NCBI RefSeq assembly: GCF_014207985.1
Contig: NZ_JACHMI010000001.1
Span: 12,716,082 to 12,780,081 of the forward strand
Reading direction: 5' to 3'
DNA: 64,000 bases
DNA from: Nonomuraea rubra
Lineage (GTDB): Bacteria; Actinomycetota; Actinomycetes; Streptosporangiales; Streptosporangiaceae
Shown here: one piece after another, positions 47,327 through 58,256 of the stretch
How positions within the stretch are numbered: position 1 is the stretch's first letter
Layout of the letters: each line of letters begins with the position of its first letter
Made by a program: the position numbers and the translations under genes
Notes under the pieces: generated by a model
The model's input: the letters and a program-made list of their open reading frames with translations, nothing else
Databases searched by the model: none
Told to the model about the DNA's origin: nothing

Positions 47327-47358
47327 GAGCCCGGGCCGACGCAGGTCGGCCCGGGCTC
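47327..47358 (+). terminator. Strong hairpin terminator after the chaplin-like gene
   Basis: GAGCCCGGGCCGAC (47327-47340) and GTCGGCCCGGGCTC (47345-47358) are perfect 14-base complements around a GCAG loop. No long T-run follows, as is usual in high-GC actinomycetes. Bases 47359-47629 hold no recognisable gene or RNA; they should contain the promoter of the next operon. Confidence 0.85.
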
Positions 47359-47629
47359 GTCCCCCGGCCGGTCAGTCGGCGGATGACCGGCCGGCGCACC
47401 TCCAAGGGGTCGCATCGTGCGGGCGTCGGGCCTCGATCCGGGACTCGGCGCCCGCTGCCATGCGATGAACCCCTCTCCTCATCTCTTCCGACAGGGGGTG
47501 CACGTTTTGTATGCCCTTGTCGCTTTTGCGAATAACTCAACGCGCGGCAAAACACCGGTCACGCTCGTCACTCTGAGAGGCCGTTACGCTGGTCGGCAGT
47601 GCCATCACGGTCGACAGGGGTGAGACGTC

Positions 47630-48520
47630 ATGGACGCAGGGGATCGCCCGGCACGGCTGACCGTCGGCGTGCTCGGGGCGGGCAAGGTCGGCTCCGCTCT
47701 CGGCGCCGCGTTGGCGCAGGCCGGGCACAGGGTCGTGGCCGCCAGCGGCGTGTCCGACAACTCGCAGCGATGGGCGGCCGACCGGCTCGGCGTCACGCCG
47801 TCCCAGCCCGACGAGGTGGTGGCGGCGGCCCAGCTGGTCCTGCTCACCGTGCCCGACGACGCGCTGCCGCACCTTGTCAGCGGCCTGGCCGGCACCGGCG
47901 CCGACCTCCACGGCAAGATGCTGGTGCACACCAGCGGCGCGTACGGGCTGTCCGTGCTCGACCCGGCCGCCGAGGCAGGGGCGCTGCCGCTCGCGCTGCA
48001 CCCGGTGATGACGTTCACCGGCAGGGACGACGACCTCAACAAGCTGACCGGCATCTCCTACGGCGTCACCGCCCCCGAGGTGCTGCGGCCCGTCGCCGAG
48101 GCCCTGGTGATCGAGATGGGTGGCGAGCCGGTGTGGATCGCCGACGCCGACCGCCCGCTCTACCACGCGGCCCTGGCCAACGCGGCCAACCACATGGTCA
48201 CGCTCATCGCCGAGTCCTCCGACCTGCTGCGGGGCATCGGGGTCGAGCATCCGGGCCGCATGCTGGGCCCGCTGCTGGGCGCGGCCCTCGACAACGTGCT
48301 GCGGCTGGGCATCGCCGGGCTGACCGGCCCCGTCGTCCGCGGTGACGCGGGCACCGTGCGCAAGCACGTCGACGCGCTGATCCTGGCCGCGCCCGAGGCG
48401 GCCGACGCCTATGTCGCGCTGGCCAGGCTCACCGCGGACCGGGCGCTGGCCGCGGGGCTGCTCAAACCGGAGGAGGCGGAGCGGCTGCTCGACGCGCTGG
48501 GGGGCAATATATGGACCTGA
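47630..48520 (+). CDS. DUF2520 Rossmann-fold oxidoreductase-like protein
   Basis: The 296-residue product begins RLTVGVLGAGKVGSALGAALAQAGHRVVA, an NAD(P)-binding Rossmann loop. It continues VLLTVPDDALPHLVSGL, HTSGAYGLSVLDPAAEAGALPLALHPVMTF and a helical C-terminal half with LYHAALANAANHMVTLIAE. The structure is that of DUF2520/ProC-like or ketopantoate-reductase-like dehydrogenases. It sits 22 bases before panC, so a pantothenate-linked role (perhaps ketopantoate reduction) is reasonable but unproven. Confidence 0.85.
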   Translation: MDAGDRPARLTVGVLGAGKVGSALGAALAQAGHRVVAASGVSDNSQRWAADRLGVTPSQPDEVVAAAQLVLLTVPDDALPHLVSGLAGTGADLHGKMLVHTSGAYGLSVLDPAAEAGALPLALHPVMTFTGRDDDLNKLTGISYGVTAPEVLRPVAEALVIEMGGEPVWIADADRPLYHAALANAANHMVTLIAESSDLLRGIGVEHPGRMLGPLLGAALDNVLRLGIAGLTGPVVRGDAGTVRKHVDALILAAPEAADAYVALARLTADRALAAGLLKPEEAERLLDALGGNIWT

Positions 48521-48542
48521 CCGTCGCGTTGGGAGGGCTGTT

Positions 48543-49379
48543 ATGGAGCTGATCGTCGCCAGGGGCCGGGAAGACCTGGTCAAGGCGCGCCGTGGAGGCA
48601 CGGTGGCGCTGGTGCCCACCATGGGCGCGCTCCACGAGGGCCACCGGTCGCTGATCAGGCAGGCCCGGGTGCGCGCCGATCAGGTCGTGGTCAGCATTTT
48701 CGTCAACCCCCTCCAATTTGGTCCTAACGAGGATTTTTCACGCTATCCACGTACATTTGAGTCCGATCTTGATGCGTGCCGGGCCGAGGACGTGGACGTC
48801 GTCTTCCACCCGGCAGCCGAGGACATGTACGCCCCCGACCGCCAGGTGGGCGTCTCCGCCGGGCAGATGGGCCGGATCGTCGAGGGCGCCTTCAGGCCGG
48901 GGCACTTCGACGGCGTGCTCACGGTGGTGCTGAAGCTGTTCAACCTGGTGCAGCCCGACCTGGCGGTGTTCGGCCAGAAGGATGCCCAGCAGCTCGCCCT
49001 GATCCGCCGCATGGTCGCCGATCTCGACCTGCCGATCGAGATCCTGGGCGTGCCGACCGTACGCGAGCCCGACGGCCTGGCCCTGTCCAGCCGCAACCGG
49101 TACCTGTCGGGCGACGACCGGCGGGTGGCGCTGGCGCTGTCGCGGGCCCTGCGGGCGGGCGCGGCCCAGCTCACCCCGGCCGAGATCCGGCGGACCGCGC
49201 GCGCGGTGCTCGACGAGGCCGGCCCCGAGCTCGACGTCGACTACCTGGCCCTGGTCGATCCGGCCACGTTCACGGAGGTCGGCGACGGCTTCGAGGGCAT
49301 GGCCGTGCTCGCGGTGGCGGCCAGCGTCGGCTCCACGCGGCTGATCGACAACGTCACCCTCACCTTGAATCCCAGCTGA
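48543..49379 (+). CDS. panC: Pantothenate synthetase
   Basis: The 278-residue product has VPTMGALHEGHRSLIRQAR (HxGH nucleotide motif), SIFVNPLQFGPNEDFSRYPR, GVLTVVLKLFNLVQPDLAVFGQKDAQQL and SSRNRYLS (KMSKS-like). It condenses pantoate and beta-alanine with ATP to pantothenate, the CoA precursor. It starts at ATG 48543 and lies in an operon-like row with the DUF2520 gene and the DUF6624-type gene, upstream of nadBC and coaX. Confidence 0.95.
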   Translation: MELIVARGREDLVKARRGGTVALVPTMGALHEGHRSLIRQARVRADQVVVSIFVNPLQFGPNEDFSRYPRTFESDLDACRAEDVDVVFHPAAEDMYAPDRQVGVSAGQMGRIVEGAFRPGHFDGVLTVVLKLFNLVQPDLAVFGQKDAQQLALIRRMVADLDLPIEILGVPTVREPDGLALSSRNRYLSGDDRRVALALSRALRAGAAQLTPAEIRRTARAVLDEAGPELDVDYLALVDPATFTEVGDGFEGMAVLAVAASVGSTRLIDNVTLTLNPS

Positions 49380-49399
49380 GGCGGATTACCGTCGGGAGC

Positions 49400-49906
49400 A
49401 TGACGGACGAGGAGCTGAGGGACGAGCTGCTCCGGCGCATGGAGATGGACCGGGCCATGCGCGACCCGGCCAAGGGCGTCCCCGGCGACAAGCGGCTCGC
49501 ACGCCTGCAGCGGCTCGACGAGGGCAACACGGCCTGGCTCTACACCGTCGTCGCCACCCGTGGCTGGCCGCTGATCTCCCAGGTGGGGGAGCGGGCCGCG
49601 CGGGCGGCCTGGCTGCTGGCGCAGCACGCGACCTCCCGTGACGTGCAGCGGCTGTTCCGCGAGGTGATGGCCGACGCCGTGGAGTCGGACGAGGCCTCGC
49701 CGCGCGACTTCGCGTACCTGGTGGACCGCGTACGCGTGCGCTCCGGCCGTCCCCAGCTCTACGGCACCCAGTTCCACGACGGCGCGGACGGCCTGGAGCC
49801 CATGCCGATCGAGGATCCCGAGCTGCTGGACGAGCGGCGCAGGGCCGTCGGGCTGGAGCCGTTCGCCGAGTACGAGGCGTTCATCAGGAAGAGCGGGAGT
49901 CACTGA
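49400..49906 (+). CDS. DUF6624-type hypothetical protein
   Basis: The 168-residue cytoplasmic product is mostly helical: LRDELLRRMEMDRAMRD, RLQRLDEGNTAWLYTVVATRGWP, GERAARAAWLLAQHA, then RVRSGRPQLYGTQFHDGADG and DERRRAVGLEPFAEYEA. This is the DUF6624 pattern (NTAWLxxVVxxxGWP ... GxxxLYGTQ), seen in actinobacteria and elsewhere with no known activity. ATG 49400 has GGGAG 5 bases upstream. It is 20 bases after panC and before the nadBC control region. Confidence 0.8.
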   Translation: MTDEELRDELLRRMEMDRAMRDPAKGVPGDKRLARLQRLDEGNTAWLYTVVATRGWPLISQVGERAARAAWLLAQHATSRDVQRLFREVMADAVESDEASPRDFAYLVDRVRVRSGRPQLYGTQFHDGADGLEPMPIEDPELLDERRRAVGLEPFAEYEAFIRKSGSH

Positions 49907-49944
49907 GCAACCCCCGGGGCATGTTCCCGCCACCCCAGGCGTTA

Positions 49945-49959
49945 TCGTCATATTGACGA
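49945..49959. promoter_or_regulatory. Palindromic operator 1 upstream of nadBC
   Basis: TCGTCA-TAT-TGACGA is a perfect 6-3-6 palindrome. The same arms recur 35 bases downstream. Its location upstream of NAD-biosynthesis genes fits a dedicated repressor such as NrtR, whose actinobacterial sites have this kind of symmetry; the regulator itself is not in this window. Confidence 0.65.
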
Positions 49960-49980
49960 AATCACCACTCCAGGGATTAT
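49953..49980 (+). promoter_or_regulatory. Candidate promoter of nadBC between the operators
   Basis: TTGACG (49953-49958) and GATTAT (49975-49980) are 16 bases apart, close to the -35/-10 pattern of the main sigma factor. The -35 box lies in operator 1 and the -10 box meets operator 2, so binding of a repressor to either would block it. Confidence 0.5.
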
Positions 49981-49994
49981 CGTCATACTGACGA
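49980..49994. promoter_or_regulatory. Palindromic operator 2 upstream of nadBC
   Basis: TCGTCA-TAC-TGACGA repeats the arms of operator 1, within a longer shared TTATCGTCATA block. It ends 24 bases before the nadBC start, over the expected transcription start. Confidence 0.65.
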
Positions 49995-50018
49995 AATCGC
50001 CTCAGTGAGGAGACCCCC

Positions 50019-52544
<2,526 letters not shown>

Positions 52545-52547
52545 TTG

Positions 52548-53330
52548 ATGCTGCTCACGATCGACGTCGGCAACACGCACACGGTGCTGGGGCTGTTCGA
52601 GGGCGAGGACGTCATCGAGCACTGGAGGCTGGCCACCGACGCCCGCCGCACCGCCGACGAGATCGCTGTCGTGCTCCAGGGTCTGCTGGCCCAGTCGCCG
52701 CTGCTCAAGGGGGCCGACGTCGACGGCATCGCCATCTGTTCCACCGTGCCGAGCGTGCTGAACGAGATGCGCGAGATGTGCCGCCGTTACTACGGCGACG
52801 TGACCGCGGTGATCGTGGAGCCGGGGATTCGCACCGGGGTGCCCGTACGCATGGACAACCCCAAGGAGGTCGGCAGCGACCGGATCGTGAACGCGCTGGC
52901 CGCCATCGACCAGTACGGCGGCCCCTGCATCATCGTCGACTTCGGCACCGCGACCTCCTTCGACGCGGTCTCGGCCAAGGGCGAGTACGTCGGCGCCGTC
53001 ACCGCCCCCGGCATCGAGATCTCCGTGGACGCGCTGGCCGCCGCCGGCGCTCAGCTGCACAAGGTCGAGCTGGTCAGGCCGCGTTCGGTGATCGCCAAGA
53101 ACACCGTCGAGGCGCTCCAGGCCGGCATCATCTACGGCTTCGCGGGCCAGGTGGACGGCATCGTCGAGCGCATGGCGGCAGAGCTGGCCGACGACCCCGA
53201 CGAGGTCACCGTGGTGGCCACCGGCGGGCACGCCGCCCTGGTGGTGGGCGAGTCCCGCTCGATCGACGTGCACGAGCCCTGGCTCACCCTCATCGGGCTC
53301 CGGCTGGTCTACCACCGCAACGCCTCGTGA
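52548..53330 (+). CDS. coaX: Type III pantothenate kinase
   Basis: The 260-residue product is an ASKHA-fold kinase: LLTIDVGNTHTVLGLFEG (phosphate loop), VPVRMDNPKEVGSDRIVNALAA, IIVDFGTATSFDAVSAKGEYVG, and a final VVATGGHAALV. It phosphorylates pantothenate, the first step to CoA, and is not feedback inhibited in known members. ATG 52548 follows the nadBC stop by 3 bases and GCGGGGG lies upstream. With panC nearby, this joins both pantothenate supply and use. Confidence 0.95.
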   Translation: MLLTIDVGNTHTVLGLFEGEDVIEHWRLATDARRTADEIAVVLQGLLAQSPLLKGADVDGIAICSTVPSVLNEMREMCRRYYGDVTAVIVEPGIRTGVPVRMDNPKEVGSDRIVNALAAIDQYGGPCIIVDFGTATSFDAVSAKGEYVGAVTAPGIEISVDALAAAGAQLHKVELVRPRSVIAKNTVEALQAGIIYGFAGQVDGIVERMAAELADDPDEVTVVATGGHAALVVGESRSIDVHEPWLTLIGLRLVYHRNAS

Positions 53331-53336
53331 GACAGC

Positions 53337-53371
53337 GAACGGCCCCCGCGAAGAAGCCGCGGGGGCCGTTC
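53337..53371. terminator. Bidirectional hairpin terminator between coaX and a convergent gene
   Basis: GAACGGCCCCCGCG (53337-53350) pairs with CGCGGGGGCCGTTC (53358-53371), 14 bases without mismatch, loop of 7. It lies 6 bases after the coaX stop and 13 before the end of the secreted-protein gene on the other strand, so it can serve both. Confidence 0.85.
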
Positions 53372-53384
53372 CTGTTTATCGGGG

Positions 53385-53855
53385 TCACTCGCTCTCGGCG
53401 GTGTAGAGGTACTCCCAGGGACCGCACTTCTTCGGGTAGCCCCCGTACGGGCCGACCTGGCAGACCCTCGCCCGCAAGCTGTAGACGTCGTGCTCCTGGA
53501 AGCCGAACTTCTTGTAGCCGGGATAGCCGCAGTACTTCTTGCCGTAGACCGGGGACCACTCGTGGTCGAAGTCGCTGGCCTGGAACTGGACGTACGCGCA
53601 CTTGCCGCCCTCTTCGTAGGTGCGGTTGTCCAGGTCGAACAGCTTGCCCCTGACCGTGACCTCGTTCGACTCGCCGTGGTGGTCCCAGTCGACGCCGACC
53701 CAGCCCTGCGCCTTGGCCACGCCGTGCTTGGCGTACGCGGGGCCCCAGTACTCGGAGTAGTCGTACGAGCTCGCCTGGGCCGAAGCCGGCAGCGACAGGG
53801 CCACGGCGGTGGTCGCGGCGACAGCGGCGAGACCGGTCGCGATCTTCTTGAACAT
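53385..53855 (-). CDS. Secreted small protein with two likely disulfides
   Basis: The 156-residue product has a clear Sec signal (residues about 4-28, AVAATTAVALSLPASAQA). The mature domain is rich in Tyr, Gly, Lys and His, with five cysteines (GGKCAY, KKYCGY, RVCQ, PKKCGPW and others). VDWDHHGESNEVTVRGKLFDLDN looks like the core strand of a beta-sandwich. No family is recognised; similar signal-bearing proteins of unknown role are frequent in this group. A GAGGAGA-type ribosome site precedes ATG 53855. Confidence 0.75.
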   Translation of the reverse strand: MFKKIATGLAAVAATTAVALSLPASAQASSYDYSEYWGPAYAKHGVAKAQGWVGVDWDHHGESNEVTVRGKLFDLDNRTYEEGGKCAYVQFQASDFDHEWSPVYGKKYCGYPGYKKFGFQEHDVYSLRARVCQVGPYGGYPKKCGPWEYLYTAESE

Positions 53856-53946
53856 TTTCTCTCCTCGAGCTCCCTATGGGCCGGCTCCCTACCGGCTCCC
53901 CCCCCGAGCTCGTAAGAAAGTTGTAAATCGGGGCTCTTGCAGCGCT

Positions 53947-53987
53947 CCTTCAGCGACCTTCAGCGTTCCTTCAGTGTTCCTTCAGCG
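53947..53987. repeat. Four direct copies of CCTTCAGYG upstream of lysS
   Basis: CCTTCAGCG occurs at 53947-53955, 53957-53965 and 53979-53987, with CCTTCAGTG at 53968-53976; spacers are 1-2 bases. The array lies 48 bases before the lysS start, in the promoter-sized gap behind the divergent secreted-protein gene. Confidence 0.7.
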
Positions 53988-54034
53988 GGCCGACGAGCCC
54001 TTGCAGTTCGCCATATCCCCTACCCTTTGTTGTT

Positions 54035-55516
54035 GTGAGCGACGAACTTCCCGAGCAGATGCGCATCCGGAGGGAGAAGCTCGACCGCCTTCGCAGCGAG
54101 GGCGTCGACCCTTACCCGGTGAATTTCCCACGCACGGCGACCAACGCCGAGGTCAGGGAGAAATACCAGGGCCTGGAGCCCGACACCGCCACCGGCGACC
54201 AGGTCGCCGTGGTCGGGCGCGTCATGCTCAACCGCGTGGGCGGCAAGCTCTGCTTCGCCACGATCCGCGACGGCGGCGCCGACCTGCAGGTGATGATCTC
54301 GCTCGACAAGGTGGGCGAGGAGTCGCTGGCGAGCTGGAAGCGCGACGTCGACCTGGGTGACCATGTCGGCGTGGTCGGCGAGGTCATCACCTCCCGCCGC
54401 GGCGAGCTGTCCATCCTCGCCGACAGCTGGCAGATCACCGCCAAGTGCCTGCGCCCGCTGCCGGAGAAGCACGTCGGCCTCACCGACCCCGAGGCGCGGG
54501 TCCGCCAGCGCTACGTCGACCTCATCGTCAACGACGACGCCAGGAAGATGGCCCGCCTGCGCAGCGCCACGGTGCGCGCGGTGCGCGACTTCTGGCACGA
54601 GGAGGGTTACCTCGAGGTCGAGACGCCGATGTTGCAGCCGATCCACGGCGGCGCCGCGGCCAGGCCGTTCAAGACCCACATCAACGCCTACGACATGGAG
54701 CTCTACCTTCGCATCGCGATCGAGCTCTACCTCAAGCGGCTCGTGGTGGGCGGCATCGAGAAGGTCTTCGAGATCAGCCGGACCTTCCGCAACGAGGGCG
54801 CGGACTCCACGCACAACCCCGAGTTCACGATGGTCGAGGCGTACGGAACGTACCTCGATTATCACGACATGGCGGATCTGACCCAGCGGATGATCCAGCG
54901 GGCCGCCCTGGCCGCGCTGGACGGCACGGTGGTCGTGCACGACGGCACCGAGGTCGACCTCGGCGGCGCGCAGTGGCCCCGCATCCCGCTCCACCACCTC
55001 GTCTCCGAGGCGGTGGGCGAGGAGATCACCACCTCCACCACCCTGGAGGAGCTGCGCAAGATCGCCGACCGCCGCGAGATCCACTGGGACGCCAAGTGGG
55101 GCCCGGGCAAGCTCGTCCAGGAGCTGTTCGAGGAGCTGGTGGAGCACACGCTGATCCAGCCCACGTTCGTCATGGACTACCCGGTGGAGACCTCCCCGCT
55201 GGCCCGCGTGCACCGCGACAACCCGCTGCTGACCGAGAAGTGGGACCTGATCGGCTTCGGCACCGAGCTGGGCACCGCCTTCTCGGAGCTGAACGACCCG
55301 ATCGACCAGCGCCGCCGCCTGGTGGAGCAGTCCATGCTGGCGGCCGGGGGCGACCCGGAGGCCATGCAGCTCGACGAGGACTTCCTCCAGGCCCTGGAGT
55401 ACGCCATGCCGCCCACGGGAGGCATGGGCGCGGGCATCGACCGGCTGATCATGGCCTTCACCGGCAAGAACATCCGCGAGACCATCCTGTTCCCGCTCGT
55501 CAAGCCCACTCAGTAG
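54035..55516 (+). CDS. lysS: Class II lysyl-tRNA synthetase
   Basis: The 493-residue product has the OB-fold anticodon-binding N-terminus (VAVVGRVMLNRVGGKLCFATIRD, residues about 60-85) and a class II catalytic core: motif 1 FWHEEGYLEVETPMLQPIHGGAAA, motif 2 FEISRTFRNEGADSTHNPEFTMVE, motif 3 GMGAGIDRLIMAF. It charges tRNA-Lys. GTG 54035 is the start. The gene precedes lsr2 and clpC by several kb, as in other actinomycetes. Confidence 0.96.
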   Translation: MSDELPEQMRIRREKLDRLRSEGVDPYPVNFPRTATNAEVREKYQGLEPDTATGDQVAVVGRVMLNRVGGKLCFATIRDGGADLQVMISLDKVGEESLASWKRDVDLGDHVGVVGEVITSRRGELSILADSWQITAKCLRPLPEKHVGLTDPEARVRQRYVDLIVNDDARKMARLRSATVRAVRDFWHEEGYLEVETPMLQPIHGGAAARPFKTHINAYDMELYLRIAIELYLKRLVVGGIEKVFEISRTFRNEGADSTHNPEFTMVEAYGTYLDYHDMADLTQRMIQRAALAALDGTVVVHDGTEVDLGGAQWPRIPLHHLVSEAVGEEITTSTTLEELRKIADRREIHWDAKWGPGKLVQELFEELVEHTLIQPTFVMDYPVETSPLARVHRDNPLLTEKWDLIGFGTELGTAFSELNDPIDQRRRLVEQSMLAAGGDPEAMQLDEDFLQALEYAMPPTGGMGAGIDRLIMAFTGKNIRETILFPLVKPTQ

Positions 55517-55522
55517 GCCGGC

Positions 55523-56722
55523 TCAGCGGCGCCGCAGCCGCACCGGCAGCGAGGCCAGCCCGCGCAGCACCACGTTCTCCTTGTACGGCGGCGCGGGCTC
55601 GGCCAGCTCCATCCCCGGCGCCGCCGAGGCGAGGGCCGACAGCGCGATCTCGCCTTCCATCCGTGCCAGCGTGGCCCCGAGGCAGAAGTGGATGCCCAGC
55701 CCGAACGCGAGGTGCCGCTCCGGCGAGCGGGTCACGTCGAAGCGGCCGGGATCGGGAAAGACCGCCGGATCGCGATTGGCCGCGCCTATCACCGCCATCA
55801 CGGGCGTGCCCTCCGGCACCGGCGTCCCGCCCAGCGACACGTCCTCCAGCGCGACCCTGCTGGTGAGCTGCACCGGCGGGTCGTACCTGAGCACCTCCTC
55901 CACGACCTCCCTGGGCCGCCGCGCCGCCTGCGCCAGCTGCCCGTGCCGGAGCAGGGCCAGGACGCCGTTGGCGATGAGGTTGACGGTCGTCTCGTGGCCG
56001 GCCACGAGCAGCAGCACACAGGTGGCCAGCAGCTCGGCCTCGGTGAGCTCCCGCACGCCCGTCAGCGCGCTCAGGAGGTCGTCGCCGGGCCGCTCCCGCC
56101 GGCGCGCGGCGAGCTCGCGGAAGTAGTCGCCGAACTCCCTTCTGGCCCGGCCGGTTTCCGATAAGAGGTCCTCTGTAAGCATCGGGTCAAGGCCGCGGGC
56201 AAGCTTCTCGCTCCAGCCGCGAAAGCGTTCGTGGTCCTCTGGAGGCACCCCGAGCATCTCGCTGATCACCAGGACCGGCAGCGGGTAGGCGAGCCCGGAC
56301 ACGAGATCGGCCTCGTCGGGCAGCTCGCGGATCAACGACGCCGCGATCGCCTCGACGCGCGGGCGCAGCCGTTCGATCATGCGCGGGGTGAACGCCCTGC
56401 TCACCAGGGCACGCAGCCTCGTGTGGTCGGGCGGGTCCAGCCAGAGGAACGATGCAACCGGCTGACCTGGGTCGGCGCCGTTCTGCCTGCCGGAGCCGCG
56501 GCCGAAGCGCGGGTCGCGGAGCAGGGTCGTGCACAGCTCGTGCGTGGTGGCGACGAGCAGACCCCCGCGCGTACGGAAGAGGGCGCCGCGCGCGCTCAGC
56601 TCCCGATAGCGGGAGTAAGGATCATGCAGAAATCCCCGATCGAACGGATCGAAACCCAGGACGTCGGCCGGGCTCAGAACCGCCGGATCCGGAGCGCCGG
56701 AAGGCTCCATGAGATCGCTCAT
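55523..56722 (-). CDS. Cytochrome P450
   Basis: The 399-residue product has AGHETTVNLIANG (helix I), EEVLRYDPP (ExxR), FGLGIHFCLG (haem Cys) and PDHTRLRALVSRAFTPRMI, a standard actinobacterial class I P450. ATG 56722 gives the natural N-terminus; ATG 56710 and a longer frame to 56761 are possible. It is 39% or so alike in layout to the 44666-45859 enzyme, but the two were not aligned formally. It is convergent with lysS, 6 bases between stops. The substrate is unknown. Confidence 0.92.
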   Translation of the reverse strand: MSDLMEPSGAPDPAVLSPADVLGFDPFDRGFLHDPYSRYRELSARGALFRTRGGLLVATTHELCTTLLRDPRFGRGSGRQNGADPGQPVASFLWLDPPDHTRLRALVSRAFTPRMIERLRPRVEAIAASLIRELPDEADLVSGLAYPLPVLVISEMLGVPPEDHERFRGWSEKLARGLDPMLTEDLLSETGRARREFGDYFRELAARRRERPGDDLLSALTGVRELTEAELLATCVLLLVAGHETTVNLIANGVLALLRHGQLAQAARRPREVVEEVLRYDPPVQLTSRVALEDVSLGGTPVPEGTPVMAVIGAANRDPAVFPDPGRFDVTRSPERHLAFGLGIHFCLGATLARMEGEIALSALASAAPGMELAEPAPPYKENVVLRGLASLPVRLRRR

Positions 56723-56905
56723 CTTCGACTGATCGGTGCCGACATATCGCGAGTACGTCACATATTTCGGATCATGTCAATAGTGCTGGTCAAGCGCGCC
56801 GATTGTTATGCTTGACGACCTTTCCAGGATGCGTTTACCGTCTGCGAGGAGCGACTTCGGCCCGGTCATGAGGCCCAAGTCAGCTGTTGGGGGGGAGGGC
56901 TCCCG

Positions 56906-57118
56906 ATGGATGTGCTCACTGAAGGTGTTGAGCTGAGCCATGCGGATCTTGCGTTGCTCGCGGAGCTGGCCAAGGGGGTTACGGTCGATCGGGTGGGCAG
57001 ACGGCTGGATATCAGCGGGCGCACGGTGCGCAGGAGACTACGTGGCATCTGTGATCGCATCGGTGTCGCCACGGCGATCGAGGCCGTGGCCTGGGCGGCC
57101 CGCCGCCAGTTGATCTAG
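56906..57118 (+). CDS. Small LuxR-type helix-turn-helix protein
   Basis: The 70-residue product is little more than a GerE-type HTH: LSHADLALLAELAKGVTVDRVGRRLDISGRTVRRRLRGICDRIGVATAIEAVAWAARR. It lacks any receiver or sensor domain, so it could be a stand-alone DNA-binding factor. ATG 56906 has GGGGGGAGGG upstream. It is transcribed away from the P450 and towards the convergent NlpC/P60 gene. Confidence 0.8.
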   Translation: MDVLTEGVELSHADLALLAELAKGVTVDRVGRRLDISGRTVRRRLRGICDRIGVATAIEAVAWAARRQLI

Positions 57119-57189
57119 CGGCGAGCGGCCGTGGGGAGAGGGGCCCTGGATCGGCCGGCCCTGGTCGCCATAGGTCGGCATAGGTCGGC

Positions 57190-58236
57190 TCAGTCTGCGA
57201 TGCGTACCGCACCGGCGAAGGGCCTGTTGGCGATCGAGGCGATCCGGACCACGTCACCGGTCCGCGGCGCGTGCACCATCATGCCGCCGCCCAGGTAGAT
57301 GCCCACGTGGTGCAGGTCGCTGTAGAAGAACACCAGGTCGCCGGGGCGCATCTCCTCGCGTGAGATGTGCCTGCCCGCGGTCCACTGGCTGCCGGTGTAG
57401 TGCGGCAGGGAGATGCCGACCTTCTGGTAGGCGGCCATGACCAGGCCCGAGCAGTCGTAGGAGCCGGGGCCCTCGGCGCCCCAGACGTACGGCTTGAGCT
57501 GCTGCGTGAGCGCCCAGCGCGCGGCCTGGGCGGCCTTGCCGCTGCCGACGATCGGCAGGTTGACGCGCTGGGCCCGCGTGCCGGGCCGGCCCGCCTCGCC
57601 CAGCGCCCGCCTGAACAGGTTGCTCTCGACCTTGGTGACGAGCTTGGTGATCTTGTCGCGCTTCGTGTCGAGGTCGGAGACGATCTCCTGTACCTCCTCG
57701 ATACGGGCCTGGGCGCCGGACCTGGCCCGCTCGGCGGCCTCCCTGGCCTGGGTGACCTGGGTGACCTCCGCGCCCTGCTGCTGTTCGAGCACGTCCATGG
57801 TGGCGGCCCGGTCGAGGAAGGAGTCGGGGTCGCCGGAGGTGGCGAAGGCCAGCATCCGGTTCAGCCCACCGGTGATGTACGCGTTCTCCGCCAGCAGCGC
57901 GACCTCCGCGCGCTTGGCCTCGAGATCGGCCTCACTGGTCGCCAGCGTCCTCTGCGCGGCGTCGGCGGCCTTCTTGGCCGTCTTGAGCTTCTCGCGCTGG
58001 CCGTTGTACTCCTCGGTCAGCGTCTCGATCTCGGTGTGCATCTTCTCGACCTGCTTGGCCAGGTCCTGGAGCGAGGGCTGGGGGTCCGCGGACGCCGAGC
58101 CGACGGGAATGGCGATCAGGAGAGCCGCGACTGTGAAACTCACCACACCGCCGAGCCGGCGTGATCGCCGGAGCCGTTCCTGAGGGCGGGCGTGCCTGCC
58201 CGCCGTCTTCCCCCCGCCGTTGCGCGTGCGCTCCAC
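57190..58236 (-). CDS. NlpC/P60 (C40) cell-wall hydrolase with coiled coil
   Basis: The 348-residue product has a long basic N-terminus, one signal/anchor helix (about 31-48), a coiled coil (about 56-215, KQVEKMHTEIETLTEEYNGQ onwards) and a C-terminal NlpC/P60 domain with YDCSGLVMAAY (catalytic Cys), DLHHVGIYLG (His) and GGMMVHAPRTGDVVR. It is a RipA-like endopeptidase that cuts peptidoglycan stems. GTG 58236 has GGAAGGGAG upstream, and a c-di-AMP riboswitch ends just before that site. Confidence 0.92.
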   Translation of the reverse strand: MERTRNGGGKTAGRHARPQERLRRSRRLGGVVSFTVAALLIAIPVGSASADPQPSLQDLAKQVEKMHTEIETLTEEYNGQREKLKTAKKAADAAQRTLATSEADLEAKRAEVALLAENAYITGGLNRMLAFATSGDPDSFLDRAATMDVLEQQQGAEVTQVTQAREAAERARSGAQARIEEVQEIVSDLDTKRDKITKLVTKVESNLFRRALGEAGRPGTRAQRVNLPIVGSGKAAQAARWALTQQLKPYVWGAEGPGSYDCSGLVMAAYQKVGISLPHYTGSQWTAGRHISREEMRPGDLVFFYSDLHHVGIYLGGGMMVHAPRTGDVVRIASIANRPFAGAVRIAD

Positions 58237-58256
58237 CAACCGAGCTCCCTTCCTCG

